A stretch of DNA of 38,951 nt from an uncultured Lachnospiraceae bacterium (GCA_902788035.1 CADAIL010000025.1:1-38951), one strand, 5' to 3'. Positions 1 to 8,650 are shown, counted from the stretch's first letter. The notes: generated by a model not told the origin, from the sequence alone. Numbers and translations: made by a program.

Positions 1-301
1 CTTCAATGATATTCAATTGTATTAGTGTGCCTGTTGGGCATCTCAGCAGGCATTATTATAAGCGCTATTATTATTAAAATGAATGAGACGTTACACTAGC
101 TAAACATGGCATGTAATCGCGATTGGTCGATTGAAAATCGTACACCGCTAAAAATCATTGTATCAATTTGCTCTCTGATGCGCTAGAGTATTAGTACATA
201 ATATATCTTATCGGAAGTTCTGCAAGGAATTCCCGATAAAAGGCCGATTTATCGGCCGCAATTAGATTACAGGGTTCTCGAAGCGGTTCCTGTAATATTG
301 G
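1..301. other. Intergenic region with two hairpins
   Basis: No coding region was recognised here. An inverted repeat around 30-52 may be the terminator of a gene upstream of the window, although its T-tract is poor. A perfect 7-bp stem with a 2-nt loop lies at 242-257 (GGCCGAT/ATCGGCC). A second hairpin at 266-296 has ATTACAGG/CCTGTAAT arms and ends just before the first possible start codon of the next gene, so it may sit in that gene's leader. No clear promoter could be assigned. Confidence 0.4.
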
Positions 302-1252
302 ATGCGTATTATGGATTTGATTTTGAAGGGTCATACCCCAAAGGGTGGTTATACTACTAACTTTTATAGGAAGAACACTTTTATGAAACTTTTAGGAGAA
401 TATCTGCGCAGCAGATTCGGATGCAAGGTTTATAAGGTTGCACTGAACGGTGGCTTTACCTGCCCGAACCGTGATGGAACGATTGACATGCGAGGCTGTA
501 TATTTTGCTCTGCAGGGGGCAGCGGTGAGTTTGCGGAGAGCCCGGATCTTAGCATTACTGAACAGGTTGAACGCGGGAAAGAGCGTGTCAGACAGAAAAT
601 GAAAGATGGCAAATATATTGCCTACTTTCAGGCCTACACCGGCACCTACGCGCCGGTAACTAAGCTGAGAGCTCTGTTCACGGAGGCAATTATGCACCCG
701 GATGTTGTCGCCATTTCCATCGCAACTAGGCCGGACTGTCTGCCGCCGGAGACCCTGAATCTACTTTCGGAATTGAATGAAATCAAACCGGTGTGGGTGG
801 AGCTCGGCCTGCAGACGATCCACGAGGAGACAGCCCGCTATATACGGCGGGGATATGATCTGCCTGTCTATGACAGGGCAGTGAAGAATCTTCGGGAAAG
901 AGGAATAGAAGTCATCACGCATGTGATCCTCGGACTTCCGGGGGAGAGCGAAGACGACATGGTGGAGACGGTGAAATATGTGTGCGCGTCCGGAGCAAAT
1001 GGCATCAAGCTGCAGCTCCTCCACATCCTGCGCGGGACAGATCTAGAGCAGGAGTATAATGCAGGCAGAGTGAAAATTCTGACGGAAGACGAATACATCC
1101 GCATCCTCAGAAAGTGTGTAGCCGCTATCCCGGAGGATGTGGTCATCCACAGGCTCACGGGGGATGGGGACAAGCGCCTGCTCGTTGCTCCTTTGTGGAG
1201 CGGTGACAAGAAGCGTGTGTGGAACCGCATTCAGAGGGAGGTCCTTTCGTAA
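302..1252 (+). CDS. Radical SAM protein, TIGR01212/YhcC family
   Basis: The 316-residue protein carries a radical SAM cluster site: Cys54 in FTCPNRDG, then Cys66 and Cys69 in GCIFC. The wide first gap is typical of the Elp3-like YhcC/TIGR01212 family. These enzymes use a [4Fe-4S] cluster and S-adenosylmethionine; the substrate of this family is not established. Later motifs such as ELGLQT and LGLPGE also fit. The start is uncertain. The upstream ATG at 302 has no clear ribosome site, whereas the ATG at 383 (residue 28, MKLLGEY) follows AGGAAG at good spacing, so the true protein may be about 289 residues. It appears monocistronic: nearly 500 bp separate it from cstA. Confidence 0.85.
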   Translation: MRIMDLILKGHTPKGGYTTNFYRKNTFMKLLGEYLRSRFGCKVYKVALNGGFTCPNRDGTIDMRGCIFCSAGGSGEFAESPDLSITEQVERGKERVRQKMKDGKYIAYFQAYTGTYAPVTKLRALFTEAIMHPDVVAISIATRPDCLPPETLNLLSELNEIKPVWVELGLQTIHEETARYIRRGYDLPVYDRAVKNLRERGIEVITHVILGLPGESEDDMVETVKYVCASGANGIKLQLLHILRGTDLEQEYNAGRVKILTEDEYIRILRKCVAAIPEDVVIHRLTGDGDKRLLVAPLWSGDKKRVWNRIQREVLS

Positions 1253-1302
1253 AATGTTGGCATCTGTAGACAAGGCTGGCGCGTCTTCTTAAACGTATCG
1301 CA

Positions 1303-1578
1303 ACTGCACAATGATGAAGGTGTTTCGCAATTTGCGCTGTTCGTCAAGAACGCCGAGACGTTCTTGTAACAGTTCAGACAGGCTGCATCTCACAGTTCGT
1401 TTTTCCGGCAGCAAAGCATCCATCTTCGTGAGAAAAGCATTGTAAGTCCGACCGAGAGATCAAAACGCGTATGCGTTTTTAGCTCGCAGAGAAGGACTTG
1501 CGCTTTTCGATGAAGATGATGTTTGCGCCGGTTTATGAAACTTCACTGCAGCCTGTCTGAACTGTTACGCGTTCTTGA
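1303..1578. repeat. Giant imperfect hairpin element with a paralogous flank
   Basis: This non-coding stretch folds back on itself. TCAAGAACG at 1344 and GTAACAGTTCAGACAGGCTGC (interrupted by a 14-nt insert) are matched by the reverse complement at 1548-1578. The arms continue imperfectly through CCGGCAGCAAAGCATCCATC, AAGTCC/GGACTT and a terminal AAAACGC-GTAT-GCGTTTT stem centred at about 1470. The whole hairpin is about 235 nt. The 14-nt insert itself forms a small hairpin (CAAGAACG/CGTTCTTG). The flank 1303-1369 resembles 34921-34987 at roughly 78 percent by eye. It could be a MITE-like element or a structured RNA; no transposase is nearby. Confidence 0.7.
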
Positions 1579-1657
1579 TAAATATTGCAGAAATATCTCA
1601 AATGGTATTTCAATATTGAAAAATTAGGTGTATAGTGATTGTGTATAAAATAACTTA

Positions 1658-1707
1658 GAGAATTCCCTGCGATTTTATGTATATCCTATAAGAAAACAGG
1701 AAATTCT
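1658..1707 (+). promoter_or_regulatory. Inverted repeat in the cstA leader
   Basis: AGAATTCCCTG (1658-1668) and CAGGAAATTCT (1697-1707) are nearly perfect inverted repeats separated by 28 nt, ending about 40 nt before the cstA start codon. They could be an operator or an RNA stem controlling cstA. A TATAAA at 1644-1649 is a possible -10, but no good -35 is spaced correctly. No known riboswitch was recognised. Confidence 0.35.
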
Positions 1708-1749
1708 GCACAACAGAAGAAGAGATATATATGAAAAGGGGGCGAGTTT

Positions 1750-3216
1750 ATGATTAGTTTTCTTATTTGTCTTGTTCTTCTAATTGCCAGCTACTTCACC
1801 TACGGTAAGGTAGTTGACGGTATCTTCGCACCGGATGACCGGGAGACCCCGGCGGTCGCGATTAACGATGGTGTTGACTATGTTGTACTTCCGGCATGGA
1901 AGCTGTTCCTGGTACAGCTCCTCAACATTGCGGGCCTTGGCCCGATCTTTGGTGCTCTGCAGGGTGCTCTGTGGGGACCGATCGTATTCCTCTGGATCAC
2001 TTTCGGTACTATTTTCGCAGGTGCTGTGCATGACTACTTTGCCGGTATGCTTTCGGAGAGAAACAACGGTGCATCTATCTCTGAGGTCATCGGCATCTAC
2101 CTTGGTCCGGTCATGAAGACGATCATGCGTATCTTCGCGGTCGTTTTGTTGGTCATGGTCGGTACTGTATTCGCAGTAGGCCCGGCAGGCCTTCTGGTCA
2201 AGCTTCTCTCTGAGAAGGGCGTGACAGGACCGTTCGCTCAGACAACTGTATGGCTGGCCATCATTCTTATTTATTACTTCATCGCTACATTTATTTCCAT
2301 TGACCAGATTATCGGCCGTATTTACCCGGTATTCGGTATCTGCCTTATCGTGATGGCTGTCGGCGTCAGCATCGGCATCCCGATGAATGGATACTCAATT
2401 CCGGAAATCTGGACACACTTCGGCAGCATGCATCCGGCAGGCACACCGATCTGGAGCTTCATGTTCATCACAGTCGCCTGCGGCGCTATTTCCGGTTTCC
2501 ATTCAACCCAGTCTCCGCTGATGGCACGCTGCCTTAAGTCTGAGAGACAGGGACGCTTCGTATTCTACGGCGCAATGGTCGCTGAGGGCTGCATCGCTCT
2601 GGTTTGGGCTGCAGCGGGCTGCTCACTCTATGAAGTGACCGGCGGCCTCAACACAGGTCTGCAGGAAATTCTTGGCGGCGGCCAGTCCGTAGCTATCTAT
2701 GATGTCTGCGTGAAGACGATGGGTTCAGTCGGCGTCATCCTGGCTATGCTCGGCGTTATTGCATGCCCGATTACTTCCGGCGACACAGCTTTCCGTTCCG
2801 CAAGACTTACGCTTGCTGACTGGTTCAAGATCGATCAGGAGACGATGGGCAATCGTCTGAAGCTCTGCATCCCGGTCCTCGGCGCAGGTGCTTTCCTTGG
2901 TTTCGGCAACACGCTTGGCTTCCTCAGCTACACAGTTATCTGGAGATACTTCAGTTGGACGAACCAGACACTGGCTATGATCGTTCTTTGGGCAGGCGCA
3001 ATGTATCTTGCTAAAGAAGGCAAGAATTATCTGATCTGCGCAGTCCCGGCAACATTCATGAGCGCGGTCTCCGCGACCTACTTTGTCATGGCTCCCGAGT
3101 GCCTCGGCATGATCCCGGCACTGAAGAGCAACACACTGATCGCATACCCGGTAGGTATCATCTGTGCGATCCTGTTCCTCTTCATTTTCCTCCGGAGCGC
3201 AAAGAATCAGGCATAA
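1750..3216 (+). CDS. cstA: Carbon starvation protein CstA family transporter
   Basis: This 488-residue, highly hydrophobic protein has about a dozen predicted membrane segments and belongs to the CstA family. It matches the shorter clostridial version; E. coli CstA is about 700 residues. Recognisable family stretches are FGTIFAGAVHDYF near residue 90, SGFHSTQSPLMARC near 255, CPITSGDTAFRSARL near 340 and IWRYFSWTNQTLA near 400. Family members import pyruvate or peptides, often under nutrient limitation; the substrate here is unknown. The ATG at 1750 follows AAAAGGGGG. A strong terminator follows the gene, so it appears to be transcribed alone. Confidence 0.93.
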   Translation: MISFLICLVLLIASYFTYGKVVDGIFAPDDRETPAVAINDGVDYVVLPAWKLFLVQLLNIAGLGPIFGALQGALWGPIVFLWITFGTIFAGAVHDYFAGMLSERNNGASISEVIGIYLGPVMKTIMRIFAVVLLVMVGTVFAVGPAGLLVKLLSEKGVTGPFAQTTVWLAIILIYYFIATFISIDQIIGRIYPVFGICLIVMAVGVSIGIPMNGYSIPEIWTHFGSMHPAGTPIWSFMFITVACGAISGFHSTQSPLMARCLKSERQGRFVFYGAMVAEGCIALVWAAAGCSLYEVTGGLNTGLQEILGGGQSVAIYDVCVKTMGSVGVILAMLGVIACPITSGDTAFRSARLTLADWFKIDQETMGNRLKLCIPVLGAGAFLGFGNTLGFLSYTVIWRYFSWTNQTLAMIVLWAGAMYLAKEGKNYLICAVPATFMSAVSATYFVMAPECLGMIPALKSNTLIAYPVGIICAILFLFIFLRSAKNQA

Positions 3217-3288
3217 GAAGAAAATTTGGTATGAATATCTAAGTTGCAGGGGCCTTGCAAGTGAGGCTTGAATGCATGATAGCGTTGC

Positions 3289-3322
3289 GGGGAACGGAGG
3301 CTGCTCCGTTCCCCGTTTTCTT
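3289..3322 (+). terminator. Rho-independent terminator of cstA
   Basis: An 11-bp GC-rich stem GGGGAACGGAG (3289-3299) / CTCCGTTCCCC (3304-3314) with a 4-nt loop is followed by GTTTTCTTTT. It lies about 70 nt after the cstA stop. Confidence 0.9.
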
Positions 3323-3343
3323 TTGTCGGAGTTTTCTTTTGGC

Positions 3344-3381
3344 CGGAGAAGATATTTGCAATTTTGCAAATGTCTTCTCCG
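3344..3381 (+). promoter_or_regulatory. Long hairpin just upstream of the unknown membrane protein gene
   Basis: Arms 3344-3361 and 3364-3381 form an 18-bp stem with only one G-U pair and a 2-nt loop. It lies 16 nt before the ribosome site of the next gene and just after the cstA terminator. It contains TTTGCAA/TTGCAAA, part of the word that is enriched across this window. It could be an operator, a second terminator without a T-tract, or an RNA stem affecting translation. Confidence 0.6.
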
Positions 3382-3407
3382 ACCGAAAGACTGTATCGGA
3401 GGTTTAT

Positions 3408-4415
3408 ATGTTGATCACACCAAAACCAATCGGAAAAATGGAGCTGAGCCCCGAAGAACTGTCGAAAGACAAGAAGGCCTGCACAAAGTATGGTCCCTGC
3501 GGAGTCGGGGAGAAAGCCATCTATCTGGGAAGCTTCTATATATCAAGAAGATTTTATGCGCCGTATCCTGAAATCCGACGGGTCTTTAAGCGAGTAGCCA
3601 TGAGCGCCGGAGGCTTTACAGGTAAGGGGGCGTTCGGCACGATGCCCTATCTTGTCGTTGTGCTAAAGGATGGAACGGAGAAGCAGAGCAACTTTAAGCG
3701 GGAAGAAGACGTCGATAAGATCCTGGTCTGGATCAAAAAGCATCATCCGGAAATCCCGACAGTGACAAGGAAGGCTGAGGAGGAGGCTGCAAGGATGAAT
3801 GCGGCTCCTAAAAAAGAGATATCAGCGCCTGTCAGGAAGGAGATTGCCGGACTTAACAGTGACATTCGCTACCTTGAAGAAAAGCCGGAAATATCCGATA
3901 ACTTGTCAATCACTGTTCGCAGAAAGAGAATCGTCGATCAGATACCGGCCGGCAGTGTGCTTCTTGTATCAGTGATAGCTGTACTTGGGGTGCTGATTAT
4001 TGTGGGGGCGGTGTATGCATTTGCTCAAAAAGTAGTTATGGCACCCTATATTCTGCTCATCGGGGCAGCCTTTGTGTTCTTTGCGATTGCGACGAACATC
4101 CTGCCGATCGGACAGAACTCGAAGAAGTCGGCTGCTAAAGGATGGGAAGTGGCGCTCTCGGATGCGAGGGCGTACGTGAAGGAAAAGCGTGACTTCTATC
4201 TGCCTGCCCAGTACGCGCACCCGATCGTGATCAGGCGCATGATCCGGATACTTGAGAGCGGACGCGCAAAGACGAAGAAGGAAGCGTACGAGCTTATGAA
4301 GGCAGACCTTAAAGCACTCGATTCGAGCGTAAAAGTGTCGCAGGAGGAGCACGATGAGGTCGTGATCGTGAAGCCGCTGTTTTTGGAATGCGGATATAAA
4401 GACATTCTTGAATGA
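3408..4415 (+). CDS. Uncharacterised two-helix membrane protein
   Basis: I do not recognise the family. The ATG at 3408 follows CGGAGG at good spacing and gives 335 residues; an earlier in-frame start would run through the hairpin and is unlikely. Residues 1-115 form a probably globular basic domain with KYGPCGVGEKAIYL and a segment GTMPYLVVVLKDGT. Residues 120-175 are charged and probably coiled or disordered. Two membrane segments lie at about 183-206 and 212-233. The C-terminal 100 residues are charged and end in KPLFLECGYKDILE. It lies 103 nt upstream of the MoxR gene on the same strand and may be co-transcribed with the ATPase/VWA pair. Confidence 0.75.
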   Translation: MLITPKPIGKMELSPEELSKDKKACTKYGPCGVGEKAIYLGSFYISRRFYAPYPEIRRVFKRVAMSAGGFTGKGAFGTMPYLVVVLKDGTEKQSNFKREEDVDKILVWIKKHHPEIPTVTRKAEEEAARMNAAPKKEISAPVRKEIAGLNSDIRYLEEKPEISDNLSITVRRKRIVDQIPAGSVLLVSVIAVLGVLIIVGAVYAFAQKVVMAPYILLIGAAFVFFAIATNILPIGQNSKKSAAKGWEVALSDARAYVKEKRDFYLPAQYAHPIVIRRMIRILESGRAKTKKEAYELMKADLKALDSSVKVSQEEHDEVVIVKPLFLECGYKDILE

Positions 4416-4518
4416 ATTCTTCCGCACTTTTGCCTCACAAGCGCGAATATAGCGGAAGAGCCGACAGCCCCGGTTGGAATCATACGGTACGATAGAGGGC
4501 TGATAGAAGGAGAGCACT

Positions 4519-5439
4519 ATGAGTGATATTCTTGATTTTTTGAGAGAAGAAGGCGTGTCGGGAGATCTTATCCGGGGAGTAGAAGAATTCCGCGGCAGAT
4601 ATCCGGTGAGCGAGGAATATAGAGACCGAATCCCGGAGCCTCAGTATTATTATTACGGCAAAGAGACCTGGGAGATGGCACTCGCGGTCCTTCTTGCGGG
4701 CAGGAATCTTCTGCTTGCCGGTCCGAAGGCTACCGGCAAGAATTTGCTGTGCGAGAATCTCGCGGCAGCGTTCGGCCAACCAGTCTGGAACGTGTCTTTC
4801 CATATCAATATGGACGCGAGCTATCTAATCGGGACGGATACATTTGATGGTACAAGAGTTACCTTCAGACCGGGACCAATCTACCTGTGCGCAGACCGGG
4901 GCGGTTTCGGCGTCCTCGACGAGATTAACATGGCGAAAAATGAATCGCTGGCAGTTCTTCACAGCGCACTGGATTTCAGGCGGGCAATCGATGTGCCGGG
5001 CTATGATCTCATTCGGGTGAGACCGCAGACTCGCTTTATCGGGACAATGAATTACGGTTACGCGGGGACGAGGGAGCTCAATGAAGCTCTTAGCTCAAGA
5101 TTTGCGATTTTGTCTGTGCCGGAGATCAGCGAGGACGATCTTGACCGGCTGATTAAGAGGAGCTTCCCGGATATCAATCCTAAGATCTGCACACAGTTCG
5201 TGAAACTTTTTGTGGAACTCATGAGGAAGACGGAGAAAGCCGAGATATCAGACCGGGCGCTGGACCTGCGCGGGCTGCTTGACGCGCTGAGCCTCATTCG
5301 CGAGGGGCTGACAGCAGGGCAGGCTCTTAGGATGTGTATCGTGGATAAGACATTTGACGCCTACGAGCAGTCGCTGATCATGGACGTGGTGAAGGCGAGG
5401 ATACCGGCTGAACTGAATCGGAAGGTGGTTTTTGAGTGA
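4519..5439 (+). CDS. MoxR-type AAA+ ATPase
   Basis: A 306-residue AAA+ protein of the MoxR/CbbQ type. The Walker A motif is GPKATGKN at about 68-75, with Asn in place of the usual Thr/Ser after Lys. Walker B is GVLDEINMA at about 131-139, sensor 1 is GTMNYGY, and the arginine-finger region is ELNEALSSRF. MoxR proteins remodel or activate partner proteins, usually with a VWA protein encoded next door, as here. The ATG follows AGAAGGAGAG. The VWA gene begins 86 nt downstream, so the two are probably one operon. The N-terminal 50 residues lie outside the AAA core and may contact the partner. Confidence 0.88.
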   Translation: MSDILDFLREEGVSGDLIRGVEEFRGRYPVSEEYRDRIPEPQYYYYGKETWEMALAVLLAGRNLLLAGPKATGKNLLCENLAAAFGQPVWNVSFHINMDASYLIGTDTFDGTRVTFRPGPIYLCADRGGFGVLDEINMAKNESLAVLHSALDFRRAIDVPGYDLIRVRPQTRFIGTMNYGYAGTRELNEALSSRFAILSVPEISEDDLDRLIKRSFPDINPKICTQFVKLFVELMRKTEKAEISDRALDLRGLLDALSLIREGLTAGQALRMCIVDKTFDAYEQSLIMDVVKARIPAELNRKVVFE

Positions 5440-5525
5440 GGGCGGGCTTATGCCGCGTTTTGAGGAAGTTTTACGCGCAAAAAGCAGGAATTGAGAGAAT
5501 GGCGCATAAAGAATGAGTAAGACGT

Positions 5526-7457
5526 ATGATCAGACGTGAATACACCGGGAACGCCCGGCGGGCAAGAAACTACATATGGAATGCGGCAGGGCGGTACGAT
5601 TTTGAGCCGCCCTATATTGCGTTCTACCCGACCGGCGAAGTCGATATGTATTTCAATATGGTCATCGGGCTCGCGGTCAAGTGGTTCGACATGGATCGAC
5701 TCACAGCCTTCTTTGACTCTTACAAGAGCTCACGGAGTGCCGATGAGTATGATGAGTTCCTCTGGCTCGGAATTGAGAACTGTGTGTTTGCGAAGGAACT
5801 TCCGGAGAGGCCGATTCTGGCTCAGCTGCGCATCAATCGTGCAAATGACTTCTTCCGCATCCAAAACTCTCTCTCCCGTCAGCAGGTGGAGATGCAGAGC
5901 ATGGCTGTCTATGACCAGCAGGCAGCCAGATGGTCGGAGATTCTAGGCAGACATGTTCTCCTTGCAGGTAAGAAGAGGAAAATGTATGAGTTCCTTAAGT
6001 TCGAGGGGAATCTCAACACAGAAGGGCTGATTTCCCGCATGAATGAATTCTTTGAAGAATTCTTCCATTTTACTCCCGGTATAAGCGAGGAGAAGAGAAG
6101 CTTTAGACTTGCCGATTCACTGAGACGCGGTTTCGGTAAGCGGCGGGGCAGCAGCGAGAAGCTGATGGTCCGGACTGCGGACGGAGGAGGGATTACCGAT
6201 AAAGACGTGCTGCTGACTCATACAGCCGGGATGAGATATGGATTTGCACCTGATAAAAAAAAAGATGAGGACTATATTAGAGCGTGCTTCGGTGACTGCG
6301 TATACAGCGATGAGGAGATGAGAATTCTTGAGGAAGCGCTCTGCACGGACGGGGATGCGGCATGCAGGCTGTGGGTAGTGAAGGCACAAAGAAATGGCGC
6401 AGAAGCTGGCGCACCGATAAATTCCAGTAGCAACGTTGGAGAAACAGAAGCTGGCGCGCTGACAAAGGCCAGGAGCTCCGGCGTGGCAGGCAATGCCAAG
6501 AGTGTAACGATGAGTTCTGGGACGACCACAGCGAAAATCAGTGACATTCGGACTCAATCCGGCACAGATAACAGTACTGCCTCACGAAATACAACAATCT
6601 CCAAAGATGCGCGAGACTTCCTCACAAAGTCAGCAGAGCAACGGCGGCGCAACGAAAAGTACCGCAATGAAAATGCCCTCATGATCAATGAGAGCATCAA
6701 GAGATTGTCGGCAGCGCTTGGGGCGCTGTTCGAGAGCTATTCGAGACATTTGCCGGAGAAAGCCCGTGCCGGCAGGCTTGTAGCGCGAAACGCCTACAGG
6801 CTCAGCGTGGTCCACGATCCATATGTTTTCCTTCGTGACGGCGATGAGACGGAAAACAATATCCGTGTCACCCTGCTTTTGGACGCGTCGATGTCGCGGC
6901 TGTATTCCCAGGAGAAAATTGCCGCAGAGGCTTATGTGATCGCAAGCAGTCTTGAGTGGATCCATATACCGCTTGAGATACTGTCCTACCGGACAATCCG
7001 TGGCTTTACGGTGATTGAGAAGCTGAAAGAATCTGTGGAAAAGAATCCTGAAAGTGTGCTCGGCTATACAGCCGGCGGCTGGAACCGCGACTCGCTGGCT
7101 TTCCGCACCGTCGGCAGGATGGTTCGCGAGGAGGATCCGAACCGTACGCAGTCTCACATCCTGCTAATCCTGACAGACGCAAGTCCGAACGACTCGATGC
7201 CGATTGCATCAGGTGGGTTGCGCGGTGGGAAAGAGTATGAGGGCGAGCTTTCGGTCCGCGAGGCCAGAAAGGCAGTCAGTGCTCTGCGAGAAGATGGAAT
7301 CCGAGCATCCGCGATTTTCCTCGGATCGAGCGCCCACCTTGACAACGTGCACCAGATCTTCGGCAAGGAGTATGTTCGGATCCAGACGATTGCGCAGCTT
7401 GCGGATGGGGTGTCCGAGCTGATTGCCATGATGCTGAGGGAAGCTCCGCCTGACTGA
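5526..7457 (+). CDS. VWA-domain protein, partner of the MoxR ATPase
   Basis: A 643-residue cytosolic protein with a C-terminal von Willebrand factor A domain. The metal-ion-dependent adhesion site is DASMS, with Asp at residue 453, followed by a conserved Thr/Gly region and LLILTDASPND near 550. The N-terminal 270 residues are uncharacterised. Residues about 285-350 are a Ser/Thr/Ala-rich low-complexity linker. MoxR/VWA pairs act in metal insertion (CobS/CobT, ChlI/ChlD) and protein-complex maturation. The ribosome site before ATG 5526 is weak, so expression may depend on coupling. The last 45 nt of the gene are duplicated directly after its stop codon. Confidence 0.85.
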   Translation: MIRREYTGNARRARNYIWNAAGRYDFEPPYIAFYPTGEVDMYFNMVIGLAVKWFDMDRLTAFFDSYKSSRSADEYDEFLWLGIENCVFAKELPERPILAQLRINRANDFFRIQNSLSRQQVEMQSMAVYDQQAARWSEILGRHVLLAGKKRKMYEFLKFEGNLNTEGLISRMNEFFEEFFHFTPGISEEKRSFRLADSLRRGFGKRRGSSEKLMVRTADGGGITDKDVLLTHTAGMRYGFAPDKKKDEDYIRACFGDCVYSDEEMRILEEALCTDGDAACRLWVVKAQRNGAEAGAPINSSSNVGETEAGALTKARSSGVAGNAKSVTMSSGTTTAKISDIRTQSGTDNSTASRNTTISKDARDFLTKSAEQRRRNEKYRNENALMINESIKRLSAALGALFESYSRHLPEKARAGRLVARNAYRLSVVHDPYVFLRDGDETENNIRVTLLLDASMSRLYSQEKIAAEAYVIASSLEWIHIPLEILSYRTIRGFTVIEKLKESVEKNPESVLGYTAGGWNRDSLAFRTVGRMVREEDPNRTQSHILLILTDASPNDSMPIASGGLRGGKEYEGELSVREARKAVSALREDGIRASAIFLGSSAHLDNVHQIFGKEYVRIQTIAQLADGVSELIAMMLREAPPD

Positions 7458-7527
7458 TTTTTGCGACCATTGCCGTAAAGGGTGTCCGAGCTGATCGCCA
7501 TGATGCTGAGGGAAGCTCCGCCTGACT
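7409..7527. repeat. Direct duplication of the VWA gene 3' end
   Basis: The 47-nt segment 7409-7455, covering the last codons of the VWA gene, recurs at 7481-7527 with one difference (72-nt period). The second copy runs into the stop codon of the convergent cobI gene. The copy is not translated as part of either protein in its original frame. It looks like a recent tandem duplication at the junction of two convergent genes. Confidence 0.9.
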
Positions 7528-8257
7528 AATCCCTGACAATCACCGTCGTAAAATATCCGGTCTTATCCGGCAGCGGCTCGTCGTCCCCGAGCTTTTTAAT
7601 CAGGATTTCGTCGTCCATGCCGCAGTTGACAGCGAGGGATGTCACACCGAGAAGCCCCCGCCTGTCAAGTTCATCGAGTGTTCTGTGCAAATGCCTCCCC
7701 GCCTTCATCAACACCTTCGTCCCCGGCAGGTCAAGATAGTCATCAGAGTTATTGCGGACGGAGGGAATGATGTGGACAGGCGCATCCATTTCCGCAAGAG
7801 GAATCGCAAGGGAAGCTGCGGCAGCCGAGAAGCTAGGAACTCCGGGAACCATGATGATTTCATAGCCGCGGGATATGAGCTCATCTGCAATATAGTGGAC
7901 GGTCGAGTACAGGGAGACGTCGCCAAGCGTCACCATCGCGACGTCCTGGCCGTTGTCCAGGTAACTGGCCGCGGCTTCTGCGTTTTTTCTATAATTCTCT
8001 TTCCGCTTGGCAGGGTCCTTGTCCATGGTGAAATCCATGGCAAGGATTTTTTTGTCAAATTCTTCAGCGATCTCTGCAGATCCTGCCAGAACCCCTGTCC
8101 GCCATACAATATCCAGCGCAACCATATCACCATTCCCCGTTCTGGGGGCGGCAATGATGGGGGAGGATTTGATGATTTTGAGTGCCTTGACTGTGATCAG
8201 CTCCGGGTCTCCGGGACCGACGCCGATACCGTAAAATGTTCCTCTTTTTTTTTCCAT
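7526..8257 (-). CDS. cobI: Precorrin-2/cobalt-factor II C20-methyltransferase
   Basis: The 243-residue protein is a tetrapyrrole methylase. It has the N-terminal GIGVGPGDPELITVKA motif, the TLGDVSLYST motif near residue 110 and VPGVPSFSAAAA near 138, which together mark the CobI/CbiL group. It transfers a methyl group from S-adenosylmethionine to C20 of the corrin precursor in cobalamin synthesis. I chose the ATG at 8257, preceded by AAGG; a GTG codon directly before it is an alternative. It is isolated from other cobalamin genes here and convergent with the VWA gene. A run of nine A bases in the first codons is a possible slippage site. Confidence 0.88.
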   Translation of the reverse strand: MEKKRGTFYGIGVGPGDPELITVKALKIIKSSPIIAAPRTGNGDMVALDIVWRTGVLAGSAEIAEEFDKKILAMDFTMDKDPAKRKENYRKNAEAAASYLDNGQDVAMVTLGDVSLYSTVHYIADELISRGYEIIMVPGVPSFSAAAASLAIPLAEMDAPVHIIPSVRNNSDDYLDLPGTKVLMKAGRHLHRTLDELDRRGLLGVTSLAVNCGMDDEILIKKLGDDEPLPDKTGYFTTVIVRD

Positions 8258-8307
8258 CACAATACCTTAAAAACTCTCATGTCAGTTGACTTTACCTAAC
8301 TTAAAAG

Positions 8308-8403
8308 GAGCTGTCGCATTAAGGAGCACCATCACTACATGGCTGACGTTATTTTGTAATTGTCTGTCATATATAGTGGTGATACCGTCTAATGCGACAG
8401 CTC
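8308..8403. repeat. Inverted repeat with CTGTCGCATTA arms
   Basis: GAGCTGTCGCATTA (8308-8321) and TAATGCGACAGCTC (8390-8403) are perfect 14-bp inverted repeats enclosing 68 nt. The interior also pairs in part (ATCACTACAT with ATATAGTGGTGAT). It is a stretched member of the CTGTCGCA hairpin family found at 20728, 21367, 32984 and 38694. It lies between the cobI start and the lipoprotein stop, both on the minus strand. It may be a miniature mobile element or a structured 3' region. Confidence 0.7.
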
Positions 8404-8439
8404 ATTTTCGATTTTGGTCCTTGGCAAAGCAGTAGGTAG

Positions 8440-8592
8440 CTGAACCAAGTAGTAAACGACAGCAGCAAGAACCAATTCTGGATTCTCGACTGTCACAACA
8501 AACTGAACCAAGTAGTAAACGGCAGTAGAAATAATAATATCTTGATTCCCTACTGTCGGAGCAGCCCATTCTGCACAGAATCGGCTTGCTCC
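8440..8592. repeat. 63-bp tandem repeat and strong hairpin 3' of the lipoprotein gene
   Basis: Two 63-nt units begin CTGAACCAAGTAGTAAACG at 8440 and 8503. Each encloses a small hairpin (for example GGCAGTAG/CTACTGTC). A stronger hairpin follows at 8558-8592 (GGAGCA...TGCTCC outside, CAGAAT/ATTCTG inside), whose transcript orientation fits the minus-strand lipoprotein gene ending at 8651. The rest of the 390-nt gap holds no gene. Confidence 0.65.
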
Positions 8593-8650
8593 TCTACTGC
8601 CACGTCACATTTTGCAGCAAAAGTAGTAATTGCAATCCCTCTTTTGATCA

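Noticed and set aside
1303..1578. Insertion sequence
   Set aside because: There is an inverted repeat but no transposase frame and no clear target duplication. It is reported as a hairpin element only.
3255..3407. 51-residue N-terminal extension of the unknown membrane protein
   Set aside because: It would be read through the cstA terminator and an 18-bp hairpin. The ATG at 3408 has a better ribosome site.
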